DNA from: an uncultured Thiothrix sp.
Lineage (GTDB): Bacteria > Pseudomonadota > Gammaproteobacteria > Poriferisulfidales > GCA-002705445
DNA: 60,736 nucleotides
Reading direction: 5' to 3'
NCBI GenBank assembly: GCA_902595225.1
Contig: CACJPG010000005.1
Coordinates: forward strand, 1-60,736
Of this stretch, positions 24,725 to 33,958 are shown piece after piece. The notes beneath the pieces were generated by a model. The model saw only the letters and a list, made by a program, of their open reading frames with translations. It was not told the origin of the DNA and made no database searches. How positions within the stretch are numbered: position 1 is the stretch's first letter; the number at the start of each line of letters is the position of its first letter. A program made the position numbers and the translations under genes.

Positions 24725-25669
24725 ATGAATAATTTATTTGATATTAAAAAAGCATACTATCTATTTTTGTTAATCAGAAGAAGCGAAGAAAAAATAATAG
24801 AGCTTTACAATACAGATAAAATTAAAAGCCCTGTTCATTTGTCAATTGGACAAGAAGCTATTGCTGTCGGTGTAAGTCTTGCTTTATCAGAATCAGATAT
24901 TATTTTCAGTAATTATAGAGGACACGCTCACTTTATTGCTCGAGAGGCAAATTTAGATAAAATGTGGGCTGAGCTATATGGAAAAAGTAGAGGTACTGCT
25001 CGAGGTAAAGGAGGATCAATGCATCTTAATGATTACGAAAAAAATTTTATTCCTACTTCTGCGATTGTCTCAACAGCTGTACCAGAGGCTGTCGGCTACG
25101 CTTTTGCATTAAAATATAAGAAACAAGAGGGTACAGTGGTTTGTTATCATGGTGATGGAGCAACTGACGAGGGAGTTTTTTGGGAATCTTTGAATTTCGC
25201 TAGTCTTCATAGTCTGCCAATTATATTCATATGTGAAAATAACAAATACGCAATTTATTCTCACCAAAATACAAGATCTTTAAATAATCCAATTGTTGAT
25301 AGGGCAAAAGCATTTGGAGTTTCATCAATTCGCATATCAGGCAATAAAACAAAGAATTTTTTTGATGCAACGTCGGACTGTATAAAGCAAATTAAGAAAA
25401 AATCACAACCGTTTCTTCTCGAATGTATGACAACAAGATGGCGTGATCACGTTGGTATTACCATTCCTGAATTAAGTAAAGCTGAATTTGAGGAAATAGA
25501 GAATGCGAAAAATAATGATGATTTAGTAGAGTTAGAAAAACAACTGCCAGAAGATGATGTTTTAATTATTAATAAAAAAGTAACTACAGAAATTGAAAAT
25601 GCAATAAATTTTGCTGAGTCGAGTAATTTCCCTGAGGAGTCAGAACTTTATGATAATGTTCTAGCATAA
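24725..25669 (+). CDS. thiamine-diphosphate enzyme, E1 alpha subunit-like (pair 1)
   Basis: This resembles the alpha subunit of pyruvate, acetoin or branched-chain 2-oxoacid dehydrogenase E1. It has HLSIGQEAIAVGV, the YRGHAHFIA active-site loop, RGTARGKGGSMHL and a ThDP motif GDGATDEG (143-150) ending with ENN at 171-173. Length is 314 aa. The beta subunit follows 4 bp later, but no E2 acyltransferase or E3 gene is nearby. In a sugar locus this suggests transfer of an activated aldehyde to a keto-sugar rather than oxidative decarboxylation (inference). Confidence 0.85.
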   Translation: MNNLFDIKKAYYLFLLIRRSEEKIIELYNTDKIKSPVHLSIGQEAIAVGVSLALSESDIIFSNYRGHAHFIAREANLDKMWAELYGKSRGTARGKGGSMHLNDYEKNFIPTSAIVSTAVPEAVGYAFALKYKKQEGTVVCYHGDGATDEGVFWESLNFASLHSLPIIFICENNKYAIYSHQNTRSLNNPIVDRAKAFGVSSIRISGNKTKNFFDATSDCIKQIKKKSQPFLLECMTTRWRDHVGITIPELSKAEFEEIENAKNNDDLVELEKQLPEDDVLIINKKVTTEIENAINFAESSNFPEESELYDNVLA

Positions 25670-25673
25670 TTTT

Positions 25674-26723
25674 ATGGATAAAATATTAGATAAAAAAGTA
25701 ATAAATTATGGTGAAGCAATATATGAAGCTATAACCCAAGAAATGGCTAGAGACGAAAATATTTTTGTTTATGGTCTTGGGGTGGATGATCCGAAGGGGC
25801 ACTATGGCACAACCAAAGACCTTCATAAAAAATATGGGAAATTAAGGAGTTTTGATACACCTCTTTCAGAGGATGCCATGACGGGGATCGGTATTGGTGC
25901 TGCACTTGCAGGGCTTAGGCCAATTTATGTCCATCAAAGAATGGATTTTCTTCTTTTATGTATGAATCAAATAGTAAATATGGCATCAAAAATTAGATAT
26001 ATTTCTTCTGGAGAACATTCTGTACCACTTGTTATTAGAGCTGCAATTGGAAGAAGTTGGGGACAAGGAGCACAACATAGCCAAGCTTTACAATCTTTTT
26101 TTATGCATATACCTGGACTAAAAGTAATTGCGCCAACAACTCCTCATGATGTGAAAGGTGGTTTAATTGCAAGTATCAGAGATAATAATCCAGTGATTTT
26201 TATAGAACATAGAATGTTATACAAAAATGCGGGCTACGTTCCATCAGACACATATGAAATTAAATTTGGCAAAGGAAGAGTGTTGAGAGAAGGAAATGAT
26301 ATTACTATTGTTGGAGTAAGCCATTCTGTTGAGGATTCTCTCAGGGCAGCAGATTTACTCAAAGGTGTAGGAGTAAATGCTGAAGTAATAGATCCTATAA
26401 GCCTATCACCAATTGATAATGAGATTATTCGAGATTCAGTTAATAAGACTAAGAAATTACTTGTGGTTGATAATGGGTGGATGAAATGTGGATTTTCTGC
26501 GGAAATAATTGCTGATGTCGCAACAAATTGTGAAAGTATTTTGTGCCAACGCCTTGGTTTTCCCGAAACACCTTGTCCAACAACACCATCTTTAGAAAAA
26601 CACTTTTATCCAAATCCTCAAAATATCGCGAAGAAAGCCAATGAAATGTGCGGGGGTGATTCAGAATGGAACCCACCTGAAGTTGTGCAACACGAAATTG
26701 TTTCTTTTAAGGGTCCATTTTAA
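25674..26723 (+). CDS. thiamine-diphosphate enzyme, E1 beta subunit-like (pair 1)
   Basis: This is the partner of the gene just upstream. It has family segments YGEAIYEAITQEM, FDTPLSEDAMTGIGIGAALAGLRPI, PLVIRAAIGRSWGQGAQHSQ, FMHIPGLKVIAPTTPHDVKG and VIFIEHRMLY, followed by the C-terminal transketolase-like domain (EVIDPISLSPID, VVDNGWMKCGFSAEI). Length is 349 aa, near the usual 325-350. The alpha and beta subunits together form the ThDP site. A 67-bp AT-rich gap separates it from the dehydratase gene that follows. Confidence 0.87.
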   Translation: MDKILDKKVINYGEAIYEAITQEMARDENIFVYGLGVDDPKGHYGTTKDLHKKYGKLRSFDTPLSEDAMTGIGIGAALAGLRPIYVHQRMDFLLLCMNQIVNMASKIRYISSGEHSVPLVIRAAIGRSWGQGAQHSQALQSFFMHIPGLKVIAPTTPHDVKGGLIASIRDNNPVIFIEHRMLYKNAGYVPSDTYEIKFGKGRVLREGNDITIVGVSHSVEDSLRAADLLKGVGVNAEVIDPISLSPIDNEIIRDSVNKTKKLLVVDNGWMKCGFSAEIIADVATNCESILCQRLGFPETPCPTTPSLEKHFYPNPQNIAKKANEMCGGDSEWNPPEVVQHEIVSFKGPF

Positions 26724-26790
26724 AGACTTTTTAGTTTCTCTTGCAATTTGTTATTATATATAAAATAAAAATACAATTTCGGAAAGATTA

Positions 26791-27801
26791 GTGAAAGCAT
26801 TTATAACAGGGATAACAGGCATGGTTGGCTCCCATTTGGCAGAATATTTATTAGAAAATACTGACTGGGAAATTCATGGACTAATAAGATGGAGAAGCCC
26901 ATTAGATAATATTCATGGACTGATAAGAAATATCAACAACAAAGATAGAGTTTTTCTTCACTACGGAGATCTTCGAGATCCACAATCTATTAATAAGGCT
27001 GTATCAGAAATCTGTCCTAACTTCACTTTTCATTTAGCAGCACAGAGTTATCCTAAAACTAGTTTTGATGCGCCTATAGATACATATGAAACAAATATCT
27101 CAGGCACCTCAACATTACTTGAGGCTCTTAAGATTTATGCAAAAGACTCATTAATTCATATTTGTGCATCTTCCGAAGTTTTCGGAAGAGTTTCAAAAGA
27201 TAAATTACCAATCAATGAAGAATGCTCTTTTCATCCTGCATCACCATATGCGATTTCAAAAGTTGGAACCGATCTCGTTGGAAGATTTTATGCGGAAGCA
27301 TATGGCATGAAAGTTATTACAACAAGGATGTTTACGCATACAGGCCCAAGAAGAGGTGATGTTTTTGCCGAATCAACTTTTGCAAAACAAATAGCTTTAG
27401 CTGAGGCAGGTGTGATTGATCCAATAATAAAAGTAGGTAATTTAAACTCAATGCGTACCATTGCAGATGTAAGAGATGCAGTAAGAGCTTATTATATGCT
27501 ATTAACTATTAATCCAATTCCAGGTGAATACTATAATATCGGAGGGAGTTATTCATGTTCAATAGAGAAAATCCTTAATGATTTATTGGACTTATCAAAA
27601 ATTAAGGATAAATTAAAAGTTGAAGTTGACTCAGACAGACTAAGGCCAATAGATGCTGATTTGCAAATACCTGACATATCTAAATTTTCTAACCATACTG
27701 GATGGGAGCCAAAAATTCCCTATGAAAAAACAATTTCCGATCTATTAAACTTTTGGCGTGAACAAGTCAAAAAAAACGGCGGAAACTACTTAACTAGATA
27801 A
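26791..27801 (+). CDS. GDP-mannose 4,6-dehydratase-like enzyme (possible GDP-heptose 4,6-dehydratase)
   Basis: This extended short-chain dehydrogenase has GITGMVGSHLAEYL (NAD-binding), FHLAAQSYPKTSF, the Ser-Glu of CASSEVFG (128-129), YAISK (Y153, K157) and the GMD-characteristic GPRRGDVFAESTFAKQIA. It would produce a GDP-4-keto-6-deoxy sugar. Because the locus makes GDP-D-glycero-D-manno-heptose, the substrate may be that heptose, as for Campylobacter DmhA/WcbK enzymes, but GDP-mannose cannot be excluded. The start is GTG 26791, with GGAAAG 7 bp upstream. Its 4-keto product is the natural acceptor for the ColD-like, E1-like and epimerase neighbours. Confidence 0.78.
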   Translation: MKAFITGITGMVGSHLAEYLLENTDWEIHGLIRWRSPLDNIHGLIRNINNKDRVFLHYGDLRDPQSINKAVSEICPNFTFHLAAQSYPKTSFDAPIDTYETNISGTSTLLEALKIYAKDSLIHICASSEVFGRVSKDKLPINEECSFHPASPYAISKVGTDLVGRFYAEAYGMKVITTRMFTHTGPRRGDVFAESTFAKQIALAEAGVIDPIIKVGNLNSMRTIADVRDAVRAYYMLLTINPIPGEYYNIGGSYSCSIEKILNDLLDLSKIKDKLKVEVDSDRLRPIDADLQIPDISKFSNHTGWEPKIPYEKTISDLLNFWREQVKKNGGNYLTR

Positions 27802-27810
27802 AATATTTTA

Positions 27811-28650
27811 ATGGATGAATTAGAGTTATTAAAATCATTAGATAAAAAAGTGCCTTTCTTTGATCATGAGCATGCAGTTTTGAGTGCTCCTGTAAGGCAT
27901 CTATTTATGATTGGAGTAACTTGGTATCTAAGACAAAATAAAACACCTTTAAACATTCTTGAAATAGGCTCATGGTTTGGAGCTTCAACTTTATCTTGGG
28001 CAGAAGGATTAATCAAATATTCGAGTAAAGATAGTTGTATAACTTGTATCGATGCATGGAAGCCATTCTTTAATATGGACTTGCATGCAAATAAAACATA
28101 TGCGATGGAGATGGAAAGGCTTTTGAAGTCAGATTTCGCTTATAATATTTTTCTTCATAATATCGGAACATTAAATGGAAAAATTAACGCAAAACACATT
28201 AGAGGCCAGAGTGAGGATATACTTCCAAGCTTAGAAAATAATTTTTTTGATGTTGTATTTATCGATGCTGACCATACATATGAACCAGTAAAGAGAGATA
28301 TAACTGAGTCATTAAGACTTATTAAAGATGGCGGGATAATATGTGGAGATGACTTAAATCTTCAGCTTCACGAAATAGATAAAAATAATGCTGAAATAAA
28401 TAAAAATAAGGATTTCATAAAAGATCCAAAAACAAATAAAAATTTCCATCCAGGTGTAACACTAGCTGTTTTTGAGATATTTGGAGAGGTTTCATCATGG
28501 GGGGGGTTTTGGGCTATGCAAAAAAATAATAATGAATGGAAAAAACTTTCATTAAAAAATATGGATGTAGTCTATCCAAGTCATTTTACAAAAGAGCATC
28601 TAGAAAAAGCTCAAAGTCATTTAAGAGATATTAAACACTCTTTGTATTAG
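27811..28650 (+). CDS. class I SAM-dependent methyltransferase (Methyltransf_24 type)
   Basis: The Rossmann methyltransferase core is recognisable from NILEIGSWFGASTLSWAEG (SAM loop, 49-66), the acidic IDAW at 80-83, and FFDVVFIDADHTYEPVKRD with the post-core GGIICGDDL. This type includes TylF/CmcI-like sugar O-methyltransferases. Its position between a GDP-sugar dehydratase and a GT-like gene suggests methylation of a sugar, but the acceptor is unknown. Length is 279 aa. Confidence 0.78.
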   Translation: MDELELLKSLDKKVPFFDHEHAVLSAPVRHLFMIGVTWYLRQNKTPLNILEIGSWFGASTLSWAEGLIKYSSKDSCITCIDAWKPFFNMDLHANKTYAMEMERLLKSDFAYNIFLHNIGTLNGKINAKHIRGQSEDILPSLENNFFDVVFIDADHTYEPVKRDITESLRLIKDGGIICGDDLNLQLHEIDKNNAEINKNKDFIKDPKTNKNFHPGVTLAVFEIFGEVSSWGGFWAMQKNNNEWKKLSLKNMDVVYPSHFTKEHLEKAQSHLRDIKHSLY

Positions 28651-28654
28651 CTTG

Positions 28655-29674
28655 ATGATAAATAAAAAGTTAATCTCAATTCATCTTAATTCAAATAATC
28701 CTTTAAACTTTGAGGAATTTATATTTTCCATTATTGAAAATACAACAAATATCGACTCTATTGAAATTTTAGTAAGTATTGACCTTGGCGACAATTTGAT
28801 GAAAGAGTCTATAAAAAAAATCAATCATAAGTATCCTAATTTTATAAAATATATCGAAACTGATCTTATTAAAACGTTTGCAGATGCATGGAGGCCCTTA
28901 AATCTTCTTTTTGATGAGACTTCATCCTCTGTAAGATATATTTCTTGTATGTCAGACGATTTAAGATTTAAGACAGAAGGATGGGATAAAATTATTTTGG
29001 GTTACGATAACCATTTTAAGGATAATATTTTTAGAATTCGTTGTTCGAAATATAGAAATGAAACGTATGATGATATTTGGGAATGTGGATACAAGCCTGA
29101 TGCATATTCTTTTTATACACATAGTTGGTTTAAAATTATCAAACTATGGAATCCATGTATAGGCCCAGATTCTTTTCAAGAGTGCGTATCCTTTTATATG
29201 AAAAATTATGGAGATAAATTTAATAGAGATCTAGTTGAAAATAGAATTAGCTTTGAAGGCCAAGAGGTATCTTCTGGGCTAAATTTAAGGACTAGAATTC
29301 AAAGAACACGTATATATTACAAAGCATTTTATCGTTTAATGTCATATAAAAATCAGCAAATAGCAAGCAATAAGGCATACGACTTAGTATTGGCAATATC
29401 TGATAATAATCTAGAACAAATTTTTGTTTCTAAAAAAATAATTTTAACGAATTTTATAAGAAGATTTAATTTTTTCCTTCATAGAGGATCACCAAATCAT
29501 GCTATAAATACAAAAGTAAAAAATATTATTTTCTTTTTTTGGTGTTATATAAGTATTTTCGACGATTTTTTAATTAAAATTTTATACTTCTTAAATAACA
29601 AAAATCTTTTGCAAAAATTTATTAAAAATAAAGAACAGGTAGATAAGCTAAGAGATATAATTAATCATGAATGA
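28655..29674 (+). CDS. GT-A-like glycosyltransferase of an unnamed family, copy B
   Basis: This is the second member of the family described at 20502. The motifs recur in the same order: ISIHLNSNNPLNFEEF, ISCMSDDLRF (SDD at 100-102), GWDKII (110), IFRIRCSKYRNETYDDIWECGYKPD and NPCIGPDSFQECVSFYM. The C-terminal part has a hydrophobic stretch (NIIFFFWCYISIFDDFLIKI). I chose ATG 28655; a TTG directly before it is the alternative. It overlaps the following GT2 gene by 8 bp. Sugar transfer is inferred; donor and acceptor are unknown. Confidence 0.6.
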   Translation: MINKKLISIHLNSNNPLNFEEFIFSIIENTTNIDSIEILVSIDLGDNLMKESIKKINHKYPNFIKYIETDLIKTFADAWRPLNLLFDETSSSVRYISCMSDDLRFKTEGWDKIILGYDNHFKDNIFRIRCSKYRNETYDDIWECGYKPDAYSFYTHSWFKIIKLWNPCIGPDSFQECVSFYMKNYGDKFNRDLVENRISFEGQEVSSGLNLRTRIQRTRIYYKAFYRLMSYKNQQIASNKAYDLVLAISDNNLEQIFVSKKIILTNFIRRFNFFLHRGSPNHAINTKVKNIIFFFWCYISIFDDFLIKILYFLNNKNLLQKFIKNKEQVDKLRDIINHE

Positions 29675-30593
29675 ATATCCAAAAATCACAGTAATAATCC
29701 CATGTATGAATGCAGAAACGACGATTCAGAAAACTTTTGATTCAATCCGCTCACAAAATTATAAAAATCTGGAATGTATAGTTATGGATGGAAATAGTAC
29801 CGATGACACTATGAGAATAGTTAACAAGAATCTTGATATTATCTCAAAAGTAGTTTCAGAAGAAGATGAAAGTGGAGCATCTGCTTGTAATAAAGCTATA
29901 GGAATGTCTTCAGGAGATATAATAGGATTTCTATACGCTGATGACTATTATGAGAATAATTCTTTAGAGTACATATCGAGAGCTGTTATAGAAAATCCAA
30001 ACAATGATATTTATTCATATGGTCTATCAATAGAGGATTTATCAAGTGAAAAGGTAATTTTTGAATCATATTTAAAAAAAAATATTAAATTATGCCTAAA
30101 TAATGTTTTATTCAAACATGTTTTGAATCATTTTTATAGAAAAGAGGTATTCATAAAGCATGGAAAATTAAGACCTCTTTATTTTGATGGAACAATATTT
30201 TTTTCTAATGATAGAGAATTCCTCATTAGACTTTGCCTTAATAACCTAAAAAATTATGTAATTGAAAAAGTTTTATATAAAATGACTACTCACAAAGAAT
30301 CTTATACTGGCAGCAGAAAAAATATTGTAAAGATTCGAGAGGAGCATATAGGAATCGCAGATTACTACTTAGAAAAAAATAATTTTTCAAAATTCAAATT
30401 AAAAAAATTAAAAGATTTTAAATCTCATAATCTATCATTACTGATAGTCTATTATATTTATAAATTAGACTATAAAAATTTAAAATATACTTTAAAAATT
30501 GGTTTTGATCTAAAAGGATTATTTTTTATATTAGATATTATAAGATGCCCAATATCGGAAATTATATATAGACTATCAGTTAAAAGATGGTAA
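29667..30593 (+). CDS. GT2 family glycosyltransferase
   Basis: This is a standard GT-A family 2 enzyme: ITVIIPCMNAETTIQKTFDS, QNYKNLECIVMDGNSTDDT (41-48), SEEDESGASACNKAI and the metal-binding FLYADDYY (ADD at 91-93). The C-terminal RDREF-like SNDREFLIRLCL segment is also typical. It probably adds one residue of the polysaccharide repeat at the cytoplasmic face. It is the only ordinary GT2 in the central part of the locus. Length is 308 aa. A 64-bp AT-rich gap follows before hddA. Confidence 0.87.
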   Translation: MNEYPKITVIIPCMNAETTIQKTFDSIRSQNYKNLECIVMDGNSTDDTMRIVNKNLDIISKVVSEEDESGASACNKAIGMSSGDIIGFLYADDYYENNSLEYISRAVIENPNNDIYSYGLSIEDLSSEKVIFESYLKKNIKLCLNNVLFKHVLNHFYRKEVFIKHGKLRPLYFDGTIFFSNDREFLIRLCLNNLKNYVIEKVLYKMTTHKESYTGSRKNIVKIREEHIGIADYYLEKNNFSKFKLKKLKDFKSHNLSLLIVYYIYKLDYKNLKYTLKIGFDLKGLFFILDIIRCPISEIIYRLSVKRW

Positions 30594-30657
30594 TAAGTTA
30601 TAGTTAAATAATTTATTATGTATTATAATTTTATTTTATTTAATAATAATAAAAATT

Positions 30658-31650
30658 ATGATAACTACACGATCACCATATAGGATATCTTTTTTTGGAG
30701 GGGGGACAGATTACGAAGACTGGTATTCAAATCATGGAGGTGGCTTCCTGTCTTTCGCAATAAATTACTTTACTTATATTACTCTACGAATTAAGCCAAA
30801 ATTTCAAGAAAAAGAGTATAGAGTACTATGGCGATTAGCAGAAGAAGTAAAAAATATTGAAGATATTCAGCATCCAATTGTAAGAGAGACATTAAAGGAA
30901 TTTGGCTATCACGATACGGGTTTAGATATTTCTTATATTGGTGATTTGCCTGGTGGCGCTGGGATGGGTTCAAGCTCTGCCTTTACTGCAGCTTTAATAT
31001 TAGCAATTAAGACCCATCAAAAAAACTTTATCACACCATATGAATTATCATATCTCTCGTATGATATTGAAAAGAACAAATTAAAAGAAACGGTAGGAAT
31101 ACAAGATCAAATCGCAACATCTTATGGGGGTTTCAATAAAGTAATAATTGATAAAGATGGAACATCACATGTTACACCCGTTAATCTGTCATCAAATAAT
31201 TTAAAAAATTTCCTTGATAGGTTAGTTTTAGTATATACAGGAACAACTAGGCGTGCGACAGATGCTGCTGAAAAAAGCGTTAAAAATATTAATACAAAAA
31301 AAGACTATTTCCAAAGTTTGTTTGATATGGTTGATGAATCGCATAATTTACTATTAAAAAATAATTTAAATGATTTTGGAAAACTTTTACATGAGGCTTG
31401 GCTAGTAAAGAGAAAACTATCTGACGATATGAGTAATAAACTGATAAATGATCTTTACGATTATGGAATGAAAAATGGAGCATTAGGTGGAAAATTACTG
31501 GGTGCTGGAGGTGGAGGTTTTGTTTTATTTATGTCTGAGGAGGGTATGAAAGAAAAATTAATAGGGAGTCTCAAAAAAAATACTATTGTACCAGTGAAAG
31601 TATGTTTTGAAGGAACGCAAGTAGTTTATGAGGAAAGAGAGCGTATTTAA
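30658..31650 (+). CDS. hddA: D-glycero-alpha-D-manno-heptose-7-phosphate kinase
   Basis: This is a GHMP kinase. The N-terminal PYRISFFGGGTDYEDWY, the phosphate loop GGAGMGSSSAFTAAL (around 99-113) and the C-terminal GKLLGAGGGGFVLF are characteristic of HddA. It phosphorylates heptose 7-phosphate at C1 with alpha stereochemistry, leading to GDP-heptose rather than ADP-heptose. Length is 330 aa. The start codon at 30658 has no clear Shine-Dalgarno; a TATAAT at 30624-30629 upstream could serve a separate promoter but lacks a -35. The stop overlaps the next start by one base. Confidence 0.85.
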   Translation: MITTRSPYRISFFGGGTDYEDWYSNHGGGFLSFAINYFTYITLRIKPKFQEKEYRVLWRLAEEVKNIEDIQHPIVRETLKEFGYHDTGLDISYIGDLPGGAGMGSSSAFTAALILAIKTHQKNFITPYELSYLSYDIEKNKLKETVGIQDQIATSYGGFNKVIIDKDGTSHVTPVNLSSNNLKNFLDRLVLVYTGTTRRATDAAEKSVKNINTKKDYFQSLFDMVDESHNLLLKNNLNDFGKLLHEAWLVKRKLSDDMSNKLINDLYDYGMKNGALGGKLLGAGGGGFVLFMSEEGMKEKLIGSLKKNTIVPVKVCFEGTQVVYEERERI

Positions 31651-32645
31651 TGGATTTTTATAAAAATAAAAATGTTCTTGTAACAGGTGGCACCGGATTA
31701 ATAGGAAGGCCTTTAATAAAAAAATTAAAAAAATTAGGAGCGAATCTGACAGTTGTTTCTCTTGACAATCCCTCAGATATAGACGATTCAATAAAGTTTA
31801 TAAATTCTGATTTAAGAATACTAGATAATTGTTTAGATGTTTGTTCTAACAATGAAATAGTTTTTAATTTAATTGGTGTAAAAGGTTCACCAAAAATGAC
31901 AATGGAAAATCCAGCAAGTTTTTTTATTCCAACATTGATGTTTTCAGTAAATATGATGGAAGCAGCGAGACAATGCAATGTTGAAAGATATCTTTTCACA
32001 AGTAGCATTGGTGTTTATGAGCCTCAAGATATTTTTAACGAAGACGATGTATGGTCATCTTTCCCTTCTGAAAATGATAGATTCGCTGGATGGGCAAAAA
32101 GAATGGGAGAGCTTCAAGCACAAGCATATGAGATTCAATATGGCTGGGATAAAATATCTATAGTTAGGCCAGCTAACGTCTATGGACCTTATGATAATTT
32201 TGATCCAGAAAATGCCATGGTAATACCAAGTCTAATTCATAGAGCAGTATCCGGTGAAAGACCACTAACAGTCTGGGGTGATGGAAGTCCAATAAGAGAT
32301 TTCATTCATGCTGATGATGTAGCCGATGGAATGATTTCGGTAATTGAACAAGGCTATAATAAACCTATTAACCTAGGAAGTGGTAAAGGAGTAACAATTA
32401 AAGATATAGCTGAAGCTATTGCTGGTAATTTGCCTGACGAATGTAAAATTGTTTGGGATACTTCAAAACCGTCTGGTGATAAAAAACGAATAATGAATAC
32501 AAGCAGAGCCGAATCTATTGGAATTAGACCATCGATATCTCTCAATGAGGGAATAAAAACAACAATTGAATGGTATCAAAAAAACACTGATAATTTATCC
32601 AAAAGATATAATGCTTTTACTGATAAGTTATACAAACGTAATTAA
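31650..32645 (+). CDS. NAD-dependent epimerase/dehydratase, paralogue 1 (atypical active site)
   Basis: This is an extended short-chain dehydrogenase with NVLVTGGTGLIGRPLIKKL and the downstream IVRPANVYGPYDNFDPENAM and VWGDGSPIRDFIHADDVA, which resemble GDP-fucose synthase and related epimerases. In place of the usual YxxxK it has RFAGWAKRMGE: Lys150 is present but the residue four before it is Ala146. The preceding serine segment is FTSSIGVYE. A close copy lies at 36078. The probable role is epimerisation or reduction of a GDP-keto sugar. The unusual catalytic region leaves the reaction open. Confidence 0.75.
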   Translation: MDFYKNKNVLVTGGTGLIGRPLIKKLKKLGANLTVVSLDNPSDIDDSIKFINSDLRILDNCLDVCSNNEIVFNLIGVKGSPKMTMENPASFFIPTLMFSVNMMEAARQCNVERYLFTSSIGVYEPQDIFNEDDVWSSFPSENDRFAGWAKRMGELQAQAYEIQYGWDKISIVRPANVYGPYDNFDPENAMVIPSLIHRAVSGERPLTVWGDGSPIRDFIHADDVADGMISVIEQGYNKPINLGSGKGVTIKDIAEAIAGNLPDECKIVWDTSKPSGDKKRIMNTSRAESIGIRPSISLNEGIKTTIEWYQKNTDNLSKRYNAFTDKLYKRN

Positions 32646-32715
32646 AATTGATATTATTAAGGAATTGTGAAATTATTATTTAATATTATTTTTTAGCAGA
32701 CAAAAGGGGATAAAA

Positions 32716-33261
32716 ATGTCAAAAAAAGCTCTTATTCTTACATGGGAAAGTTATCAAGATCACGAAGTTGTTTATCCATTTTATAGGGTTCAGGAGGAAG
32801 GATTCGAAGTTGATATTATGGCAAATAAACTTGGAAGAATTTTTGGAATTTTAGGAACTTACAATGAGTGTACACAGTCAGTTTTTGATTTAGATGACAA
32901 AAAACTTTTTGATAATCATATGAGCAATTACGACCTTTTAATAATTCCTGGAGGAGTTAAAGCATTAGAATATTTAAGGCAGCAAGAGAATGCCTTAAGA
33001 TTTATAAAAGAGTGGGATGAAAAGAAAAAAACTATCGCTTGTATATGTCATGGTGCGCAACTTCTTATCTCGTCTAAAATTACGTCTGGTAGAGATGTAT
33101 CAGGCTATTATAGTATAAAGGATGATATATCAAACTCCGGAGCGAATTATGTTGATGGCCCTGCTGTAATATCAAATAATTTAGTAAGCTGTCCTCATTA
33201 CAAATGGATGGGGCAATGGATGAAGGCGGTATTCGAAGTTTATAAAAGTGGAAATGGTTAA
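32716..33261 (+). CDS. DJ-1/PfpI family protein
   Basis: This is a class I glutamine-amidotransferase-like fold with the nucleophile elbow ACICHGAQLLIS (Cys111-His112) and LLIIPGGVKALEYLR, then GYYSIKDDISNSGANYVD as in PfpI-type proteins. Members include deglycases, chaperones and peptidases. Which activity applies here is unknown, and such a gene is not a standard part of polysaccharide loci. A strong AAAAGGGGAT ribosome-binding site precedes the ATG. It overlaps the cupin gene by 8 bp, so the two are probably coupled. Confidence 0.82.
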   Translation: MSKKALILTWESYQDHEVVYPFYRVQEEGFEVDIMANKLGRIFGILGTYNECTQSVFDLDDKKLFDNHMSNYDLLIIPGGVKALEYLRQQENALRFIKEWDEKKKTIACICHGAQLLISSKITSGRDVSGYYSIKDDISNSGANYVDGPAVISNNLVSCPHYKWMGQWMKAVFEVYKSGNG

Positions 33262-33952
33262 TAATCAAACACAATATAAAAACGTAATAGTAGATAAACC
33301 CTGGGGCTACGAATATTTAGCTTACGAAAACGAACATGTTGGACTATGGTTCCTACATATTAAAAAAGATCATCAAACGTCTCTTCACTGCCATCCAAAA
33401 AAAGATACTGGCTTAATTGTCTTGGATGGTGCAGTAGATGTATCTTTTTTAAATGATATTAATAGGTTAGTTTCAGGAAGAAAGATAATGATTCGAAAAG
33501 GTTTATTTCACTCGACAAGAGCATTGTCTGATGGTGGTGCAAATATTTTTGAGATTGAGACACCAAAAATGAAGCATGATTTAGTTAGACTAGAAGATAA
33601 ATATGGAAGAAAGGCAAAGCCATATGAAGGAAAATCAAGCGAGAAAGAGAAAACTAGAGAATGCATATTTTTTAAAGACCCTGCACATAATAAAAAAGAT
33701 ACTTATTTATTCTCAAACTGTAAGATTTTTGTTGAAAGTGTTACCAATAGTGAAACCTTTTTAAATATAAGCGATCATGAAAATATCATGTTCTTAAATG
33801 GCGGAATTATGACAGATCAAGAAGGTATTCTTGTAGCCAGCCCTGGAGATGTGATTGCCTCTCATATTGTTAAAAGATTACTCGGTACTTTTGATAAAGT
33901 TCATCCGAAAACTGTTATAATGATTATAAAATCATTGGACGCAAAAATATAA
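33254..33952 (+). CDS. cupin protein, mannose-6-phosphate isomerase type II-like
   Basis: The N-terminal part (DKPWGYEYLAY, LHIKKDHQTSLHCHPKK, GLIVLDGAVDV) matches the cupin domain of type II phosphomannose isomerase/GDP-mannose pyrophosphorylase proteins, with HxH metal ligands at about H45 and H47 and a further His in KGLFHST. A second, weaker beta-domain follows (residues about 130-230). Length is 232 aa from ATG 33254; a GTG at 33248 is an alternative. It may isomerise or epimerise a sugar phosphate or nucleotide sugar; the substrate is unknown. Confidence 0.68.
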   Translation: MVNNQTQYKNVIVDKPWGYEYLAYENEHVGLWFLHIKKDHQTSLHCHPKKDTGLIVLDGAVDVSFLNDINRLVSGRKIMIRKGLFHSTRALSDGGANIFEIETPKMKHDLVRLEDKYGRKAKPYEGKSSEKEKTRECIFFKDPAHNKKDTYLFSNCKIFVESVTNSETFLNISDHENIMFLNGGIMTDQEGILVASPGDVIASHIVKRLLGTFDKVHPKTVIMIIKSLDAKI

Positions 33953-33958
33953 ATCGAA

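Noticed and set aside
24725-26723. First two subunits of a pyruvate dehydrogenase complex
   Set aside because: No E2 or E3 genes follow, and all neighbours are nucleotide-sugar or glycan genes. A housekeeping PDH role is less likely, though not excluded by sequence alone.
30594-30657. Intrinsic terminator or promoter in the AT-rich gap before hddA
   Set aside because: A TATAAT is present at 30624-30629, but there is no -35 and no GC stem with a U-run.
31658-32008. 116-codon minus-strand open frame
   Set aside because: It is antisense to the epimerase at 31650 and shows no recognisable motif.
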